Source: Candidatus Geothrix skivensis
GTDB taxonomy: Bacteria; Acidobacteriota; Holophagae; Holophagales; Holophagaceae
Assembly (NCBI GenBank): GCA_016721195.1
Contig: JADKIO010000005.1
Coordinates: forward strand, 742,001-806,000
Length of the DNA: 64,000 nt
Reading direction: 5' to 3'
The stretch's first letter is position 1; each line of letters opens with the position of its first letter. This document shows, piece after piece, positions 16,327 through 24,459 of this stretch. The notes below the pieces were generated by a model. That model saw only the letters and a list, made by a program, of their open reading frames with translations, ran no database searches and was not told the origin of the DNA. A program made the position numbers and the translations under genes.

Positions 16327-18122
16327 GGGACCACCTCGTCCAGCTGGGCCTGGAAGGCCTGGATGAGGTGGATGAAGGCATCCTCCATGCTCGGATCCGG
16401 GCACTCCGGGGTTCGGGTGCTGCGCTTCAGCTGGTCCGGCGTGCCCAGGGCGATGAGCCGTCCCCGGTAGATGAGGCCGATTCGATCGCAGTACTCCGCC
16501 TCGTCCATGAAGTGGGTGGTGACCATGATGGTCACGCCCTTCTGGGCCAGGGCATTGATATGGGTCCAGAACTCCCGGCGCGTGATGGGATCCACGCCTG
16601 AGGTGGGCTCGTCCAGGAAGAGGATCTCCGGCTCGTGCATCAGCGCGCAGGCCAGGGCCAGCCGCTGCTTCAGGCCCAGGGGCAGGTCCAGGGTGCGCCG
16701 GGAGAGCCAGGGGCCCAGGTCGAAGGCCTCGATCATCTCCTGGATCTTCAGTCGCTGGGCGTCCCCCCGCAGGCCGTAGACTCCGGAGAAGAACTCCAGG
16801 TTCTCCCGGGCCGTGAGCTGGGTGTACAGGGAGAACTTCTGGGCCATGTAGCCCAGGCGCTGGCGGGCGGCCGAGGGACTGGTCTTGAGGTCGATGCCCA
16901 TGACCAGAGCCTGGCCCAAGGTGGGTTTGAGGAGGCCGCACTCCATCTTGAAGGTGGTGGACTTGCCGGCCCCGTTGGGCCCCAGGAGACCGAAGACTTC
17001 TCCTTTTGGTACGCGAAAGCTCACGGCGTCCGTGGCCGTGAAGTCGCCGAACCGCTTGGTGAGCTCCCTGGCCTCGATGACCGCCTGGGGATCCAGGTCC
17101 AGGTGCAGTTCCACTTCCCGCGTGACGCCCGCCAGAGGGGAATCGCCGCCGGGACCGCCGCCCAGGAGGCTGATGAAGGCGTCCTCCAGGCGGGGCGCCA
17201 CCTCCACCAGCACGGCCTCCGGGCCGGCCTGGATGGGGCCCAGGTCGGGCCGCTGGCCTGCATCACGCAGCACCAGGCGGACCTGGTCGCCCTGGATGAC
17301 GCCATCCAGGACTTCCGGGGCCCGCAGGGCGCGCTGGAGCACATCCCGGCGCGGGGCCGAAAGCCTCGTCAGGTGAAGGGATCGGCCCTGCATGGCCCCC
17401 ATGAGCGCCTGGGGCGTGCCCGCCGCGAGGATGCATCCCCCGTTCATCAGGCGCACGTCGTCGCAAAGCTCGGCCTCGTCCAGGTACGCCGTGCTCCACA
17501 GGATGGTCATGCCTCCCCGGGCCAGCTCGCGCACCATGCGCCAGAGCTCCCGCCGGGAGATGGGATCCACGCCCACGCCGGGCTCATCCAGGAGCAGCAC
17601 CTGGGGCGAGCCCAGGAGGCTGCAGGCCAGGCCCAGCTTCTGCTTCATGCCGCCGGAAAGCCTGCCCGCCAGGCGGTCGGTGAAGCGGGCCAGGTCCGTG
17701 AAGGCCAGCATCTGCTCGAAGCTTTTCCGGCGGGCATCCCCCAGGACGTTGCGGAGGTCGGCGTAGAGGTCCAGGTTCTCTTGCACGCTCAGGTCTTCGT
17801 AGAGGCCGAACTTCTGGGGCATGTAGCCGATCTGCTCCCGCAGGGAGCCCTTCGCCATGGGATCCTGGCCAAGGATGCGCACGGTGCCGGAGGTGGGGGC
17901 CAGGAGGCCAGCCAGGGTGCGCAGCAGGGTGGTCTTGCCCGCGCCATCGGGGCCCACCAGGCCCGTGATGGTGCCGGGGGCGATCCAGGTGGCGATGTGG
18001 TCCAGGGCAGGGGGGCCGTCTGCGCCGAAGCGCTTCACCAGATCCCGCACCTCGATGGCCGCGCCTCCCGGCGGGGGCGCCGTGGGCGCCTCCGGCCTCG
18101 GCAGGGCGGCCCTTGAGGTCAT
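16323..18122 (-). CDS. ABC transporter with two fused ATPase domains (YbhF-like)
   Basis: A 599-residue protein with two nucleotide-binding domains. The first has Walker A GPDGAGKTT (57-65), signature LSGGMKQKLGLA and Walker B VLLLDEPGVGVDP. The second has Walker A GPNGAGKST, a degenerate signature (LPLGLKQ in place of LSGG) and Walker B ILFLDEPTSGVDP. Degeneration of the second signature is also a feature of YbhF-type proteins. Energises efflux through the two downstream permeases. ATGA overlap with the HlyD gene upstream and GTGA overlap with the first permease show tight coupling. Confidence 0.94.
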   Translation of the reverse strand: MTSRAALPRPEAPTAPPPGGAAIEVRDLVKRFGADGPPALDHIATWIAPGTITGLVGPDGAGKTTLLRTLAGLLAPTSGTVRILGQDPMAKGSLREQIGYMPQKFGLYEDLSVQENLDLYADLRNVLGDARRKSFEQMLAFTDLARFTDRLAGRLSGGMKQKLGLACSLLGSPQVLLLDEPGVGVDPISRRELWRMVRELARGGMTILWSTAYLDEAELCDDVRLMNGGCILAAGTPQALMGAMQGRSLHLTRLSAPRRDVLQRALRAPEVLDGVIQGDQVRLVLRDAGQRPDLGPIQAGPEAVLVEVAPRLEDAFISLLGGGPGGDSPLAGVTREVELHLDLDPQAVIEARELTKRFGDFTATDAVSFRVPKGEVFGLLGPNGAGKSTTFKMECGLLKPTLGQALVMGIDLKTSPSAARQRLGYMAQKFSLYTQLTARENLEFFSGVYGLRGDAQRLKIQEMIEAFDLGPWLSRRTLDLPLGLKQRLALACALMHEPEILFLDEPTSGVDPITRREFWTHINALAQKGVTIMVTTHFMDEAEYCDRIGLIYRGRLIALGTPDQLKRSTRTPECPDPSMEDAFIHLIQAFQAQLDEVVP

Positions 18123-19096
18123 CGGGCCAGCTTCACGGTGACGGGCATGCCCTGGCGCAGCTGGCTGTCGGAATCCTCCACCACGATGCGGAGGCGGTAG
18201 ACCAGGGAGGTGCGGAGGTCCGTCGTCTCCACGGACTTGGGCGTGAACTCCGCCGTGGGGGACACGAAGCCCACCCGGCCGTGGTAGGGCTGACCGGGGC
18301 GGCCATCCGTGGTGAGGGTGACCCGGGTGCCGGGCGAGAAGCGTCCCAGCATGGGCTCGCCGACATAGGCGATGACCCGGACGGGGCTCGTGAGGGAGAG
18401 GCTGAAGGCGGGGGAGCCGGCCTGGACCATGTTCCCCTTCTCGATGGCCCGGGTGAGGATGATGCCCTCGCTGGGGGCCAGGAGGGTGGCGTCCTTCACG
18501 GCCAGCTGGGCGGCCGCCAACTGGGCCTGGGCCTGGCGGAGCTGGGCATCGGAGTCGGCGACCTCCTCCCGGCGGAACCCGGTGCTCATCTGCCGGACCT
18601 GCTGCCCGGCCACCTGCACCTGGGCGGTGGCCTGGTCCTTCGCGGAACGGGCCGCGTCCAGGGCCCGCTGGGTCGTGACGCCTTCGGGGAGCAGGGTGGC
18701 CTGGCGGGCGAACTCGCGCTCCGCATCCACCAGGACCGCCTGGGCGGCCTGGAGCCGGGCCTTGGCCTGCTCGAGGTCTTCGGAGCGGTAGCCGCTGCGC
18801 AGCATGGCGTTGCGGGCCGCCAGGGCTGCCACCGCGGCCTCCGCCCCATGGAGGGCGTTCCGGAGGGGCTCGGGGTCGAGGGAGGCGAGCACATCGCCCT
18901 CCTTCACCTGGGCGCCTTCGTCCACAAGGAGGGATGCCACACGCCCGGTGACGCGGAAGGCCAGGCTGGCTTCCCGGATGTCCACGTTGCCGTAGAGGGT
19001 GGCCTGTCGCTCAGCAGTGGTGACACTGCGGTAGATCAGGTAGGCCGCGGCGCTGCCCAACAGGAGGACCGGGAGGATGATCGCCTTCTTGTTCAT
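18119..19096 (-). CDS. HlyD-family membrane fusion protein (YbhG-like)
   Basis: A 325-residue periplasmic adaptor with one N-terminal membrane anchor (about 6-22). Lipoyl-like half motifs flank a long coiled-coil hairpin: GNVDIREASLAFRVTGRVASLLVDEG at the start, then helical repeats rich in Ala/Gln, then ATLLAPSEGIILTRAIEKGNMVQAG. It links the inner-membrane ABC exporter to an outer-membrane channel, which is not encoded here. The ATG at 19096 starts the membrane anchor; the open frame further upstream lacks homology. It lies between the TetR gene and the ATPase. Confidence 0.92.
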   Translation of the reverse strand: MNKKAIILPVLLLGSAAAYLIYRSVTTAERQATLYGNVDIREASLAFRVTGRVASLLVDEGAQVKEGDVLASLDPEPLRNALHGAEAAVAALAARNAMLRSGYRSEDLEQAKARLQAAQAVLVDAEREFARQATLLPEGVTTQRALDAARSAKDQATAQVQVAGQQVRQMSTGFRREEVADSDAQLRQAQAQLAAAQLAVKDATLLAPSEGIILTRAIEKGNMVQAGSPAFSLSLTSPVRVIAYVGEPMLGRFSPGTRVTLTTDGRPGQPYHGRVGFVSPTAEFTPKSVETTDLRTSLVYRLRIVVEDSDSQLRQGMPVTVKLAR

Positions 19097-19178
19097 TGGG
19101 TACCCCGACGGGTGGGAATGTGCCTGAGTGATGGGTGCGTCTGCCGCTGACGGTCCTGCGGATCCGGGGGATTCCCAT

Positions 19179-19871
19179 TCATGGCCGGGCCTCCTCGATG
19201 TCAGGAAGGAAGGGCAGGGCCTCCTCGGGTCGGGTGGCGATGCCACGCCAGAACAGCCGGAACCAGGCCCGTTCGGCCAGGGCGACGGCCAGGTCCCCGG
19301 GCATGCCGGAGAGGCGCGGAGCCATGACAGGGATCAGATCCAGGATCTCGAGTTCCATGCGGACCAGGAAGAAGGTCGTGAAGAGGGGGGAGGTATCCTC
19401 CCGGATCTCCCCCTGCTCGATACCCTGGCGGATCAGCTGGCCGATGGCTCCCAGTGCCGGGAAGACCCGCTTGGCGATGCTCTCCTGGATGGCCTCGCCG
19501 CCTCGGACGATCTCGCCCCGCACCAGGCCCCGCATACCCACGTTGGAGCCGAGGTGCGCATGGTAGATCCCCACGATCAGCCAGAGGCGTTCGGCGACAC
19601 TCCTGGGATCCCTTGAATCACAGAGCCCCAGGAGCTCGGTGACCACGGGACCGATGGTGCGGTCAAGCAGGGCCTCGAACATGGCCTCCTTGCTGGCGAA
19701 GTGGTAGTAGATGAGCGCCGGATCACAACCCGCCCGGCGGGCGATGGCCCTCAGGCTGGCGCCCTGGAGGCCATCGATGGCGAAGACGGCCTGGGCCGCA
19801 TCCAGCAGCTGGTCGGGATCCACCCTGGTGGGTTTCGGGCCTCTGGAGCGAGCCGGGGGTGGGATGGGCAT
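19179..19871 (-). CDS. TetR-family repressor (CecR-like)
   Basis: A 230-residue TetR regulator with the helix-turn-helix at residues 39-58 (SLRAIARRAGCDPALIYYHF) followed by KEAMFEALL. The C-terminal ligand domain resembles the CecR/DUF1956-type group that controls ybhGFSR in enterobacteria, and the downstream gene order (tetR, hlyD, ATPase, permease, permease) is the same. The ATG at 19871 is preferred to one 18 codons earlier, because the earlier start would put the perfect inverted repeat 19879-19900 inside the coding region. Likely autoregulates and represses the exporter until a drug is bound. Confidence 0.92.
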   Translation of the reverse strand: MPIPPPARSRGPKPTRVDPDQLLDAAQAVFAIDGLQGASLRAIARRAGCDPALIYYHFASKEAMFEALLDRTIGPVVTELLGLCDSRDPRSVAERLWLIVGIYHAHLGSNVGMRGLVRGEIVRGGEAIQESIAKRVFPALGAIGQLIRQGIEQGEIREDTSPLFTTFFLVRMELEILDLIPVMAPRLSGMPGDLAVALAERAWFRLFWRGIATRPEEALPFLPDIEEARP

Positions 19872-19878
19872 GGGACTC

Positions 19879-19900
19879 CAATTCAACGAGTGTTGAATTG
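19879..19900. promoter_or_regulatory. perfect inverted repeat, candidate TetR operator
   Basis: CAATTCAAC (19879-19887) and GTTGAATTG (19892-19900) are exact reverse complements separated by GAGT. The repeat starts 8 bp upstream of the TetR-family start codon, the standard place for an autoregulatory operator. A second, shorter inverted repeat (GAATTTC 19930-19936 / GAAATTC 19947-19953) lies further upstream and may mark the promoter region. Confidence 0.7.
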
Positions 19901-19966
19901 TGCCGTCTCCCCTGGGCTCCCGCAAGGACGAATTTCAATGGGTGTGGAAATTCCCTGAGTACGCCG

Positions 19967-19991
19967 AAGAGCCCCCAGTGCGGGGGCTCTT
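19967..19991 (-). terminator. terminator hairpin after rpoZ
   Basis: AAGAGCCCCC (19967-19976) pairs perfectly with GGGGGCTCTT (19982-19991) over a 5-nt loop. It lies 18 bp past the rpoZ stop on the minus strand and before the tetR gene. The T-run is very short, so efficiency is uncertain. Confidence 0.65.
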
Positions 19992-20008
19992 TCGGGAAGA
20001 AACCGGGA

Positions 20009-20299
20009 TCACTCTCCGGAGATGGGAACCACGGTGGTGTCTTCGATGGTGAGGATCTCGGCCTCTTCGAAGGCGATGCGGTTCTCTTCGACTTCGGCGA
20101 CGGCCACCTGGCCCCAGAAGGATGCGAGCTTGGGCGCATCCTGGGCCTGACCGTGCTTGTTCACGGGCACGACCACCTCGACCTTGGGGAAGGCCCCCCG
20201 CTGCAGCTGCTCGCAGCGCTTGCCCGCGATCACGACGAAGCGGTACTTGTTGGCGATCTCATCCGGGACACGAACAATGGTGCGCTGGGTCATAGACAC
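20009..20299 (-). CDS. rpoZ: RNA polymerase omega subunit
   Basis: A small 96-residue protein whose core NKYRFVVIAGKRCEQLQRGA matches the omega signature (R-x-x-x-V-x-x-A-x-x-R-x-x-Q-L). Omega helps fold and assemble the beta' subunit of RNA polymerase. The last part (EVEENRIAFEEAEILTIED) corresponds to the family's 'ia.eEi...' segment. It is single-gene, followed by a hairpin terminator. A second ATG two codons in is also possible. The usual neighbour gmk is not adjacent. Confidence 0.8.
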   Translation of the reverse strand: MSMTQRTIVRVPDEIANKYRFVVIAGKRCEQLQRGAFPKVEVVVPVNKHGQAQDAPKLASFWGQVAVAEVEENRIAFEEAEILTIEDTTVVPISGE

Positions 20300-20377
20300 T
20301 CCGAACCTGGAAGCTTAACACCGGGAAGCTATCCAGACAACCGTTGGCGTTAGGATGGAGGGTTTTCTGGAGGAAGC

Positions 20378-20848
20378 ATGGAACGGGGCAGGCTCTGGCG
20401 AACGGCCTTCGGGAACAACGTGCGGCTCCTGGAGCTGAATGGCGCCGGATTGACCCCTGAACTCGCGGCCCGGCGGGCGGCCAATGGTGTGGCCTCGGCG
20501 GCCTGGATTGTGGGACACCTGGTCCTGGCCCGCCGACGCATCCTCAAGCTGGTGGGGGGCACCGTGCCCGACGCCCCCGAGTGGGAGCAGCACTATGCTC
20601 GGGGTGGGCCCGGCGCCACGGCCCACCTGGACTGGAGTGCCCTGGTGACCGCCTTCCAGGCAACGGACCAGGACCTGAAGGCAGCCTTCCAGCAGGTGGC
20701 GGACTGGGACCGGCCCACCACCAACCCGGCCCTGGGCACGGAGCAGCCCCTCGAGCAGGTGCTCAGCTTCCTCTTCATGCACGAGTGCTACCACCTGGGC
20801 CAGATTGGCCTGATCCGCAAGCTGCACGGCCTGCCGGGAGCCATCTGA
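20378..20848 (+). CDS. DinB-family protein
   Basis: A 156-residue four-helix-bundle protein of the DinB/YfiT putative metalloenzyme group. The three metal-binding histidines typical of the family are readable: H47 (WIVGHLVLARRRIL) and H135, H139 (MHECYHLGQIGLIRKL). Members act as metal-dependent thiol transferases or have unknown roles; nothing here indicates the substrate. Its stop codon overlaps the coaBC start by one base (TGATG), so the two are coupled. Confidence 0.88.
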   Translation: MERGRLWRTAFGNNVRLLELNGAGLTPELAARRAANGVASAAWIVGHLVLARRRILKLVGGTVPDAPEWEQHYARGGPGATAHLDWSALVTAFQATDQDLKAAFQQVADWDRPTTNPALGTEQPLEQVLSFLFMHECYHLGQIGLIRKLHGLPGAI

Positions 20849-22050
20849 TGCGAATTCTTCTCGGCATCACCGGCGGCATCGCCGCCTACAAGGCCGCCGA
20901 TCTGGCCCGCCTGCTGACCCACCAGGGACATCAGGTCCGCTCCATCCTGACGGAGGCCGGGGCGCGGTTCATCACGCCCCTCACCTTGACCAGCCTCACG
21001 GGGGGGCCCTGCTACGGAGCCAACCCGGACCAGGGCGAGTGGCGGGCCAACCCCAGCATCGAACACATCGAACTGGCCCGCTGGGCCGATCTGGTGGCCG
21101 TGGTTCCCGCCACCGCCAACATCATCGGCAAGGCCGCCAATGGACTGGCCTCGGACCTGCTCAGCACGGTCCTGCTGGCCACCCGGGCCCAGGTGCTCTG
21201 GGCCCCGGCCATGAACACCGGCATGTGGGAGCATCCAGCGGTGCAGGCCAACCTGGCCCGGCTCAGGACCTTTGGACACGCGGTCGTGGACCCCGGGGAA
21301 GGGGTCCTGGCCTGTGGCGAGGAAGGCTCCGGCAAGCTGGCGGACCTGCTCACCATCGCCGAGGCCATCCAGTTCCATGGCACGCCCAAGCTGAGCAGTC
21401 TCATCGGACGGCGCGTGCTCATCACCGCCGGACCCACCCGCGAGGATCTGGATCCCGTGAGGACCCTCACCAACCGCAGCACCGGCGCCATGGGCATCGA
21501 GCTGGCCAGGGCCTTCCGGGACGCGGGGGCCAAGGTGCAGCTGGTGCTGGGGGGAGACTTGCCGGCCCCCTGGGGCCTGGAGACCATCCGGGTGCGCAGC
21601 GCCCAGCAGATGCTGGAGGCCTGCAAAGCCCACTGGCCGCAGGCCGATGGCCTCGTGGCCGCGGCCGCCGTGGCGGACCAGAGGCCGGAATCGCCTTCGA
21701 CCCAGAAGGTCAAGAAGGTCGAAGGGACGGAAATGCTGAGTCTGGTCCGCACGCCGGATATCCTCGCCCAGCTTTCCAGCCAGCGCCGGCCGGGCCAGTG
21801 GGTCATCGGGTTTGCCGCCGAGAGCGAGGACCACCTGGTCCATGCCATGGCCAAGCTGCAGAAGAAGAGCCTGGACGCGGTGCTGGTGAACGACATCCAG
21901 GACGGTCAGGCCTTTGGGGCCCAGGCCAACACCCTCATACCGGTCACAGACCAGGGGCCGCAACCGGCGTTGGGACCGCTGCCCAAGGACCAGCTGGCCC
22001 AGGCGGTGGTGCAGTGGTGGGCTCAGCGCCTGGGGGCGGGGCCAGTCTAG
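20848..22050 (+). CDS. coaBC: bifunctional phosphopantothenoylcysteine decarboxylase / phosphopantothenate-cysteine ligase
   Basis: Catalyses two consecutive steps of coenzyme A synthesis. The 400-residue protein has an N-terminal flavin-binding CoaC domain (ILLGITGGIAAYKAADLARLL, PAMNTGMW, and ACGEEGSGKLAD with the catalytic Cys) and a C-terminal CoaB domain (ITAGPTREDLDPVRTLTNRS, SAQQM, VIGFAAES, and a Lys-rich loop). The ATG at 20848 gives exactly the canonical N terminus; the same frame stays open upstream through the dinB gene. It is convergent with a small lipoprotein gene 9 bp away. Confidence 0.96.
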   Translation: MRILLGITGGIAAYKAADLARLLTHQGHQVRSILTEAGARFITPLTLTSLTGGPCYGANPDQGEWRANPSIEHIELARWADLVAVVPATANIIGKAANGLASDLLSTVLLATRAQVLWAPAMNTGMWEHPAVQANLARLRTFGHAVVDPGEGVLACGEEGSGKLADLLTIAEAIQFHGTPKLSSLIGRRVLITAGPTREDLDPVRTLTNRSTGAMGIELARAFRDAGAKVQLVLGGDLPAPWGLETIRVRSAQQMLEACKAHWPQADGLVAAAAVADQRPESPSTQKVKKVEGTEMLSLVRTPDILAQLSSQRRPGQWVIGFAAESEDHLVHAMAKLQKKSLDAVLVNDIQDGQAFGAQANTLIPVTDQGPQPALGPLPKDQLAQAVVQWWAQRLGAGPV

Positions 22051-22059
22051 GAGCCAACC

Positions 22060-22503
22060 TCAGAGGGCCGGGTCCATCCAGGGCAGCACCTCGCTGGGCT
22101 TCCCCGGCACGTTGCCCAGACGCACGGCCACGAGCACGATCCAGCCCTGGGGACGCTGCAGGGACTTCAGGTCCATGACCAGGGTCTCGCCGGGGCCCGG
22201 CAGGTCTGGCCGGCGCCGCTCCAGGACCACCTCGCCCCGACTGAAGACCTCCTCGGGCGTGGGTTTGGTGAGGCCCATGGGCAGGTAGAGCACCCGCACG
22301 ATCTCGATACCGACCAGTGAATCGCCTTTGACGTCCGCCAGGGGCAGCACCATGCGAATCCTGCGGAGGCCCTCCGGGTAGACGGTCATGGCCTGGGCCG
22401 CGGCCCGGGGTCGCGGGATCGGATCACCCTTCCGGCCGCAGTGGACTGCCACGATACAGAATGTGATGGCGATCAGGGGATTTGCTAGTCTGGTAGAAAT
22501 CAT
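22060..22503 (-). CDS. small predicted lipoprotein, function unknown
   Basis: A 147-residue protein with an N-terminal hydrophobic segment (LIAITFCIVAVHC) ending in a Cys followed by GRKGDPIPRPRA. This C-G-(R/Q)-K-G pattern is shared with LptM/YifL-like small lipoproteins, but the remaining 125 residues are not recognised. An ATG four codons upstream (22515) is an alternative start. Only 33 bp separate it from the first, divergent copy of the accC 5' end, so the promoter for that array must overlap this gene or lie in the repeats. Confidence 0.6.
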   Translation of the reverse strand: MISTRLANPLIAITFCIVAVHCGRKGDPIPRPRAAAQAMTVYPEGLRRIRMVLPLADVKGDSLVGIEIVRVLYLPMGLTKPTPEEVFSRGEVVLERRRPDLPGPGETLVMDLKSLQRPQGWIVLVAVRLGNVPGKPSEVLPWMDPAL

Positions 22504-22536
22504 CCCCACCATCATGCCCGAAACCGAGGCCTCACC

Positions 22537-22986
22537 ATGCCCGTGACCAAGATCCTCATTGCGAACCGCGGGGACGATGACCCTCGGGGGGGGGGGGGGG
22601 GGGGGGGAGGGGGGTCGGTCCCCCAGGCCAGCGGTTGGATGCCAAGGAAAGGGAGTAATCCATGCCCGTGACCAAGATCCTCATTGCGAACCGCGGGGAC
22701 GATGACCCCTCCGCGATCGAGCGGAGCGAGGGAGCGGGAGCGAAGGGATCGGGGTCAGGTCCCCGCGCAGGCCAGCGGTTGGATGCCAAGGAAAGGGAGT
22801 AACCCATGCCCGTGACCAAGATCCTCATTGCGAACCGCGGGGACGATGACCCCTCCGCGATCGAGCGGAGCGAGGGAGCGGGAGCGAAGGGATCGGGGTC
22901 AGGTCCCCGCGCAGGCCAGCGGTTGGATGCCAAGGAAAGGGAGTAACCCATGCCCGTGACCAAGATCCTCATTGCGAACCGCGGGG
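22537..22986 (+). repeat. tandem array of accC 5' ends (144-bp unit)
   Basis: Four ATGs, at 22537, 22662, 22806 and 22950, each begin the same 37-38 bp that encode MPVTKILIANRG, the first 12 residues of the biotin carboxylase. After copies 1-3 the gene sequence stops and a foreign segment of about 106 bp follows, ending in AAGGAAAGGGAGTAACCC, which carries a ribosome-binding site for the next ATG. Copies 2 and 3 are 144 bp each and read as identical; copy 1 is 125 bp to the next ATG because a G-run replaces part of the insert. Each 144-bp unit encodes a 46-residue peptide whose TAA is 3 bp before the next ATG. The insert itself is flanked by GACCCC and GGGGTC. Confidence 0.95.
22586..22607 (+). 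repeat. 22-bp poly(G) run
   Basis: Twenty-two consecutive G, then one A and six more G. It occupies the place of the insert's central part in the first accC 5'-end copy. A run this long is unstable by slippage, prone to G-quadruplex formation, and a common site of sequencing error, so its length should be treated as approximate. Confidence 0.9.
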
Positions 22987-24443
22987 AAATCGCGATCCGC
23001 GTGATTCGCACCTGCCGCGAGATGGGCATCCCCACGGTGGCCGTCTACTCGGAGGCAGACCGCGGGGCCCTGCATGTGCGCATGGCCGATGAGGCCTATT
23101 GCATTGGGCCCGCCGCGGCCCGGGAAAGCTACCTGGTGATCGAGAAGATCCTGGAGGTCTGCCGGCGCAGCGGCGCCGATGCGGTCCATCCGGGCTATGG
23201 CTTCCTCTCCGAGAATGCCGGTGCGGCCCGGGCCTTCGCGGCCGCGGGCATCACCTTCATCGGACCCCGTCCCGAATCCATCGAGAGCATGGGCTCCAAG
23301 ACCGCGGCCCGGGTCGTGGCCCTCCAGGCGGGCTGTCCCGTGGTGCCGGGCATCCAGGAGACCATGGCCGATGGAGAACTGCTGGTGGCCTCCCGGGCGA
23401 TCGGCTTCCCCGTGATGCTCAAAGCGGCCATGGGCGGTGGCGGCAAGGGCATGCGCCTCGTGCACAACCCCGATGAATTCACCTCTGCCCTGGCCCGGGC
23501 CCGGGGTGAAGCCCTGTCATCGTTCGGCGACGACAGCGTCTACGTGGAGAAGGCCATCGTCCAGCCCCGCCACATCGAGATCCAGATCTTCGGAGACACC
23601 CACGGCAACCACGTCTACCTCCACGAGCGGGAATGCTCGGTGCAGCGCCGCCACCAGAAGGTCATCGAAGAGGCGCCGAGTCCGCACGTGACGCCGGAGA
23701 TGCGCAAGGCCATGGGCGAGGCGGCCCTCAAGGTGGCCAAGGCCGTGGACTATGTGGGCGCGGGCACCGTGGAGTTCCTGGCAGATTCCGAGCGCAACTT
23801 CTACTTCCTGGAGTTGAACACCCGGCTGCAGGTGGAGCACCCCGTCACGGAGTGGATCACGGGGCTGGACCTGGTGAAGTGGCAGATCCTGGTGGCCCGG
23901 GGCGAGCGGTTGCCCATGACCCAGGAGGAGATCCCGCTCAATGGCTGGGCCGTGGAATGCCGCATCTACGCCGAGGATCCGGACAAGAACTTCATGCCAA
24001 GCCCCGGGAAGATCACCTTCCTGCGCACCCCCAGCGGTCGCAACGTCCGTGATGACAGCGGCGTCTACGAAGGTGCCGACGTGCCCATGTTCTACGATCC
24101 CATGATCAGCAAGCTGAGCACCTGGGGGCCCACCCGCCTTGAAGCGATCGAGCGCATGCGGGCGGCCCTGGCGGAATACCGCATCGGGGGCATCCGCCAC
24201 AACATCGCCTTCCACGAAGCCCTCATGGAGCATGCCCCCTTCCGGTCCGGAGCGTTGCATACCGGCATGCTCGACAAGCCCTTCTGGAAGCGGAAGGAGC
24301 AGGGACCCGACCTGAAGTTCGCCGTGGCCGCAGCCCTTCTTCAGGAGCTGGAAAATGAGCAGCGGCGAGCCATCCAACCTGCTCCGGGCGGCGACTGCAA
24401 GCCCGAGGCCTGGAAGCACTGGGGCCGGTTCAACCGGTTGTAG
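22950..24443 (+). CDS. biotin carboxylase subunit of an acyl-CoA/acetyl-CoA carboxylase
   Basis: ATP-dependent carboxylation of biotin on the carrier protein. The 497-residue protein has ILIANRGEIAIRVIRTCREM at the N terminus, HPGYGFLSEN, the ATP-grasp glycine loop AAMGGGGKGMR, ERECSVQRRHQKVIEEAPSP, and catalytic-site ELNTRLQVEHPVTEW. It is about 50 residues longer than E. coli AccC and ends in a Lys/Glu-rich tail, more like the propionyl/methylcrotonyl-type subunits. Its intact copy begins at the fourth repeated ATG; three truncated 5' ends precede it. The carrier gene follows 16 bp downstream; no carboxyltransferase is nearby, so the acyl substrate is unknown. Confidence 0.93.
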   Translation: MPVTKILIANRGEIAIRVIRTCREMGIPTVAVYSEADRGALHVRMADEAYCIGPAAARESYLVIEKILEVCRRSGADAVHPGYGFLSENAGAARAFAAAGITFIGPRPESIESMGSKTAARVVALQAGCPVVPGIQETMADGELLVASRAIGFPVMLKAAMGGGGKGMRLVHNPDEFTSALARARGEALSSFGDDSVYVEKAIVQPRHIEIQIFGDTHGNHVYLHERECSVQRRHQKVIEEAPSPHVTPEMRKAMGEAALKVAKAVDYVGAGTVEFLADSERNFYFLELNTRLQVEHPVTEWITGLDLVKWQILVARGERLPMTQEEIPLNGWAVECRIYAEDPDKNFMPSPGKITFLRTPSGRNVRDDSGVYEGADVPMFYDPMISKLSTWGPTRLEAIERMRAALAEYRIGGIRHNIAFHEALMEHAPFRSGALHTGMLDKPFWKRKEQGPDLKFAVAAALLQELENEQRRAIQPAPGGDCKPEAWKHWGRFNRL

Positions 24444-24459
24444 CTGAGGAGCCATTCAC

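Noticed and set aside
22537..23035. CRISPR-like array from the regularly spaced repeats
   Set aside because: The repeated segment is 144 bp with no variable spacers, contains the start of the adjacent gene, and no cas genes are present.
22556..23035. 159-codon minus-strand frame with internal amino-acid repeats
   Set aside because: It is the antisense of the duplicated 5' ends; no homology and no ribosome-binding site.
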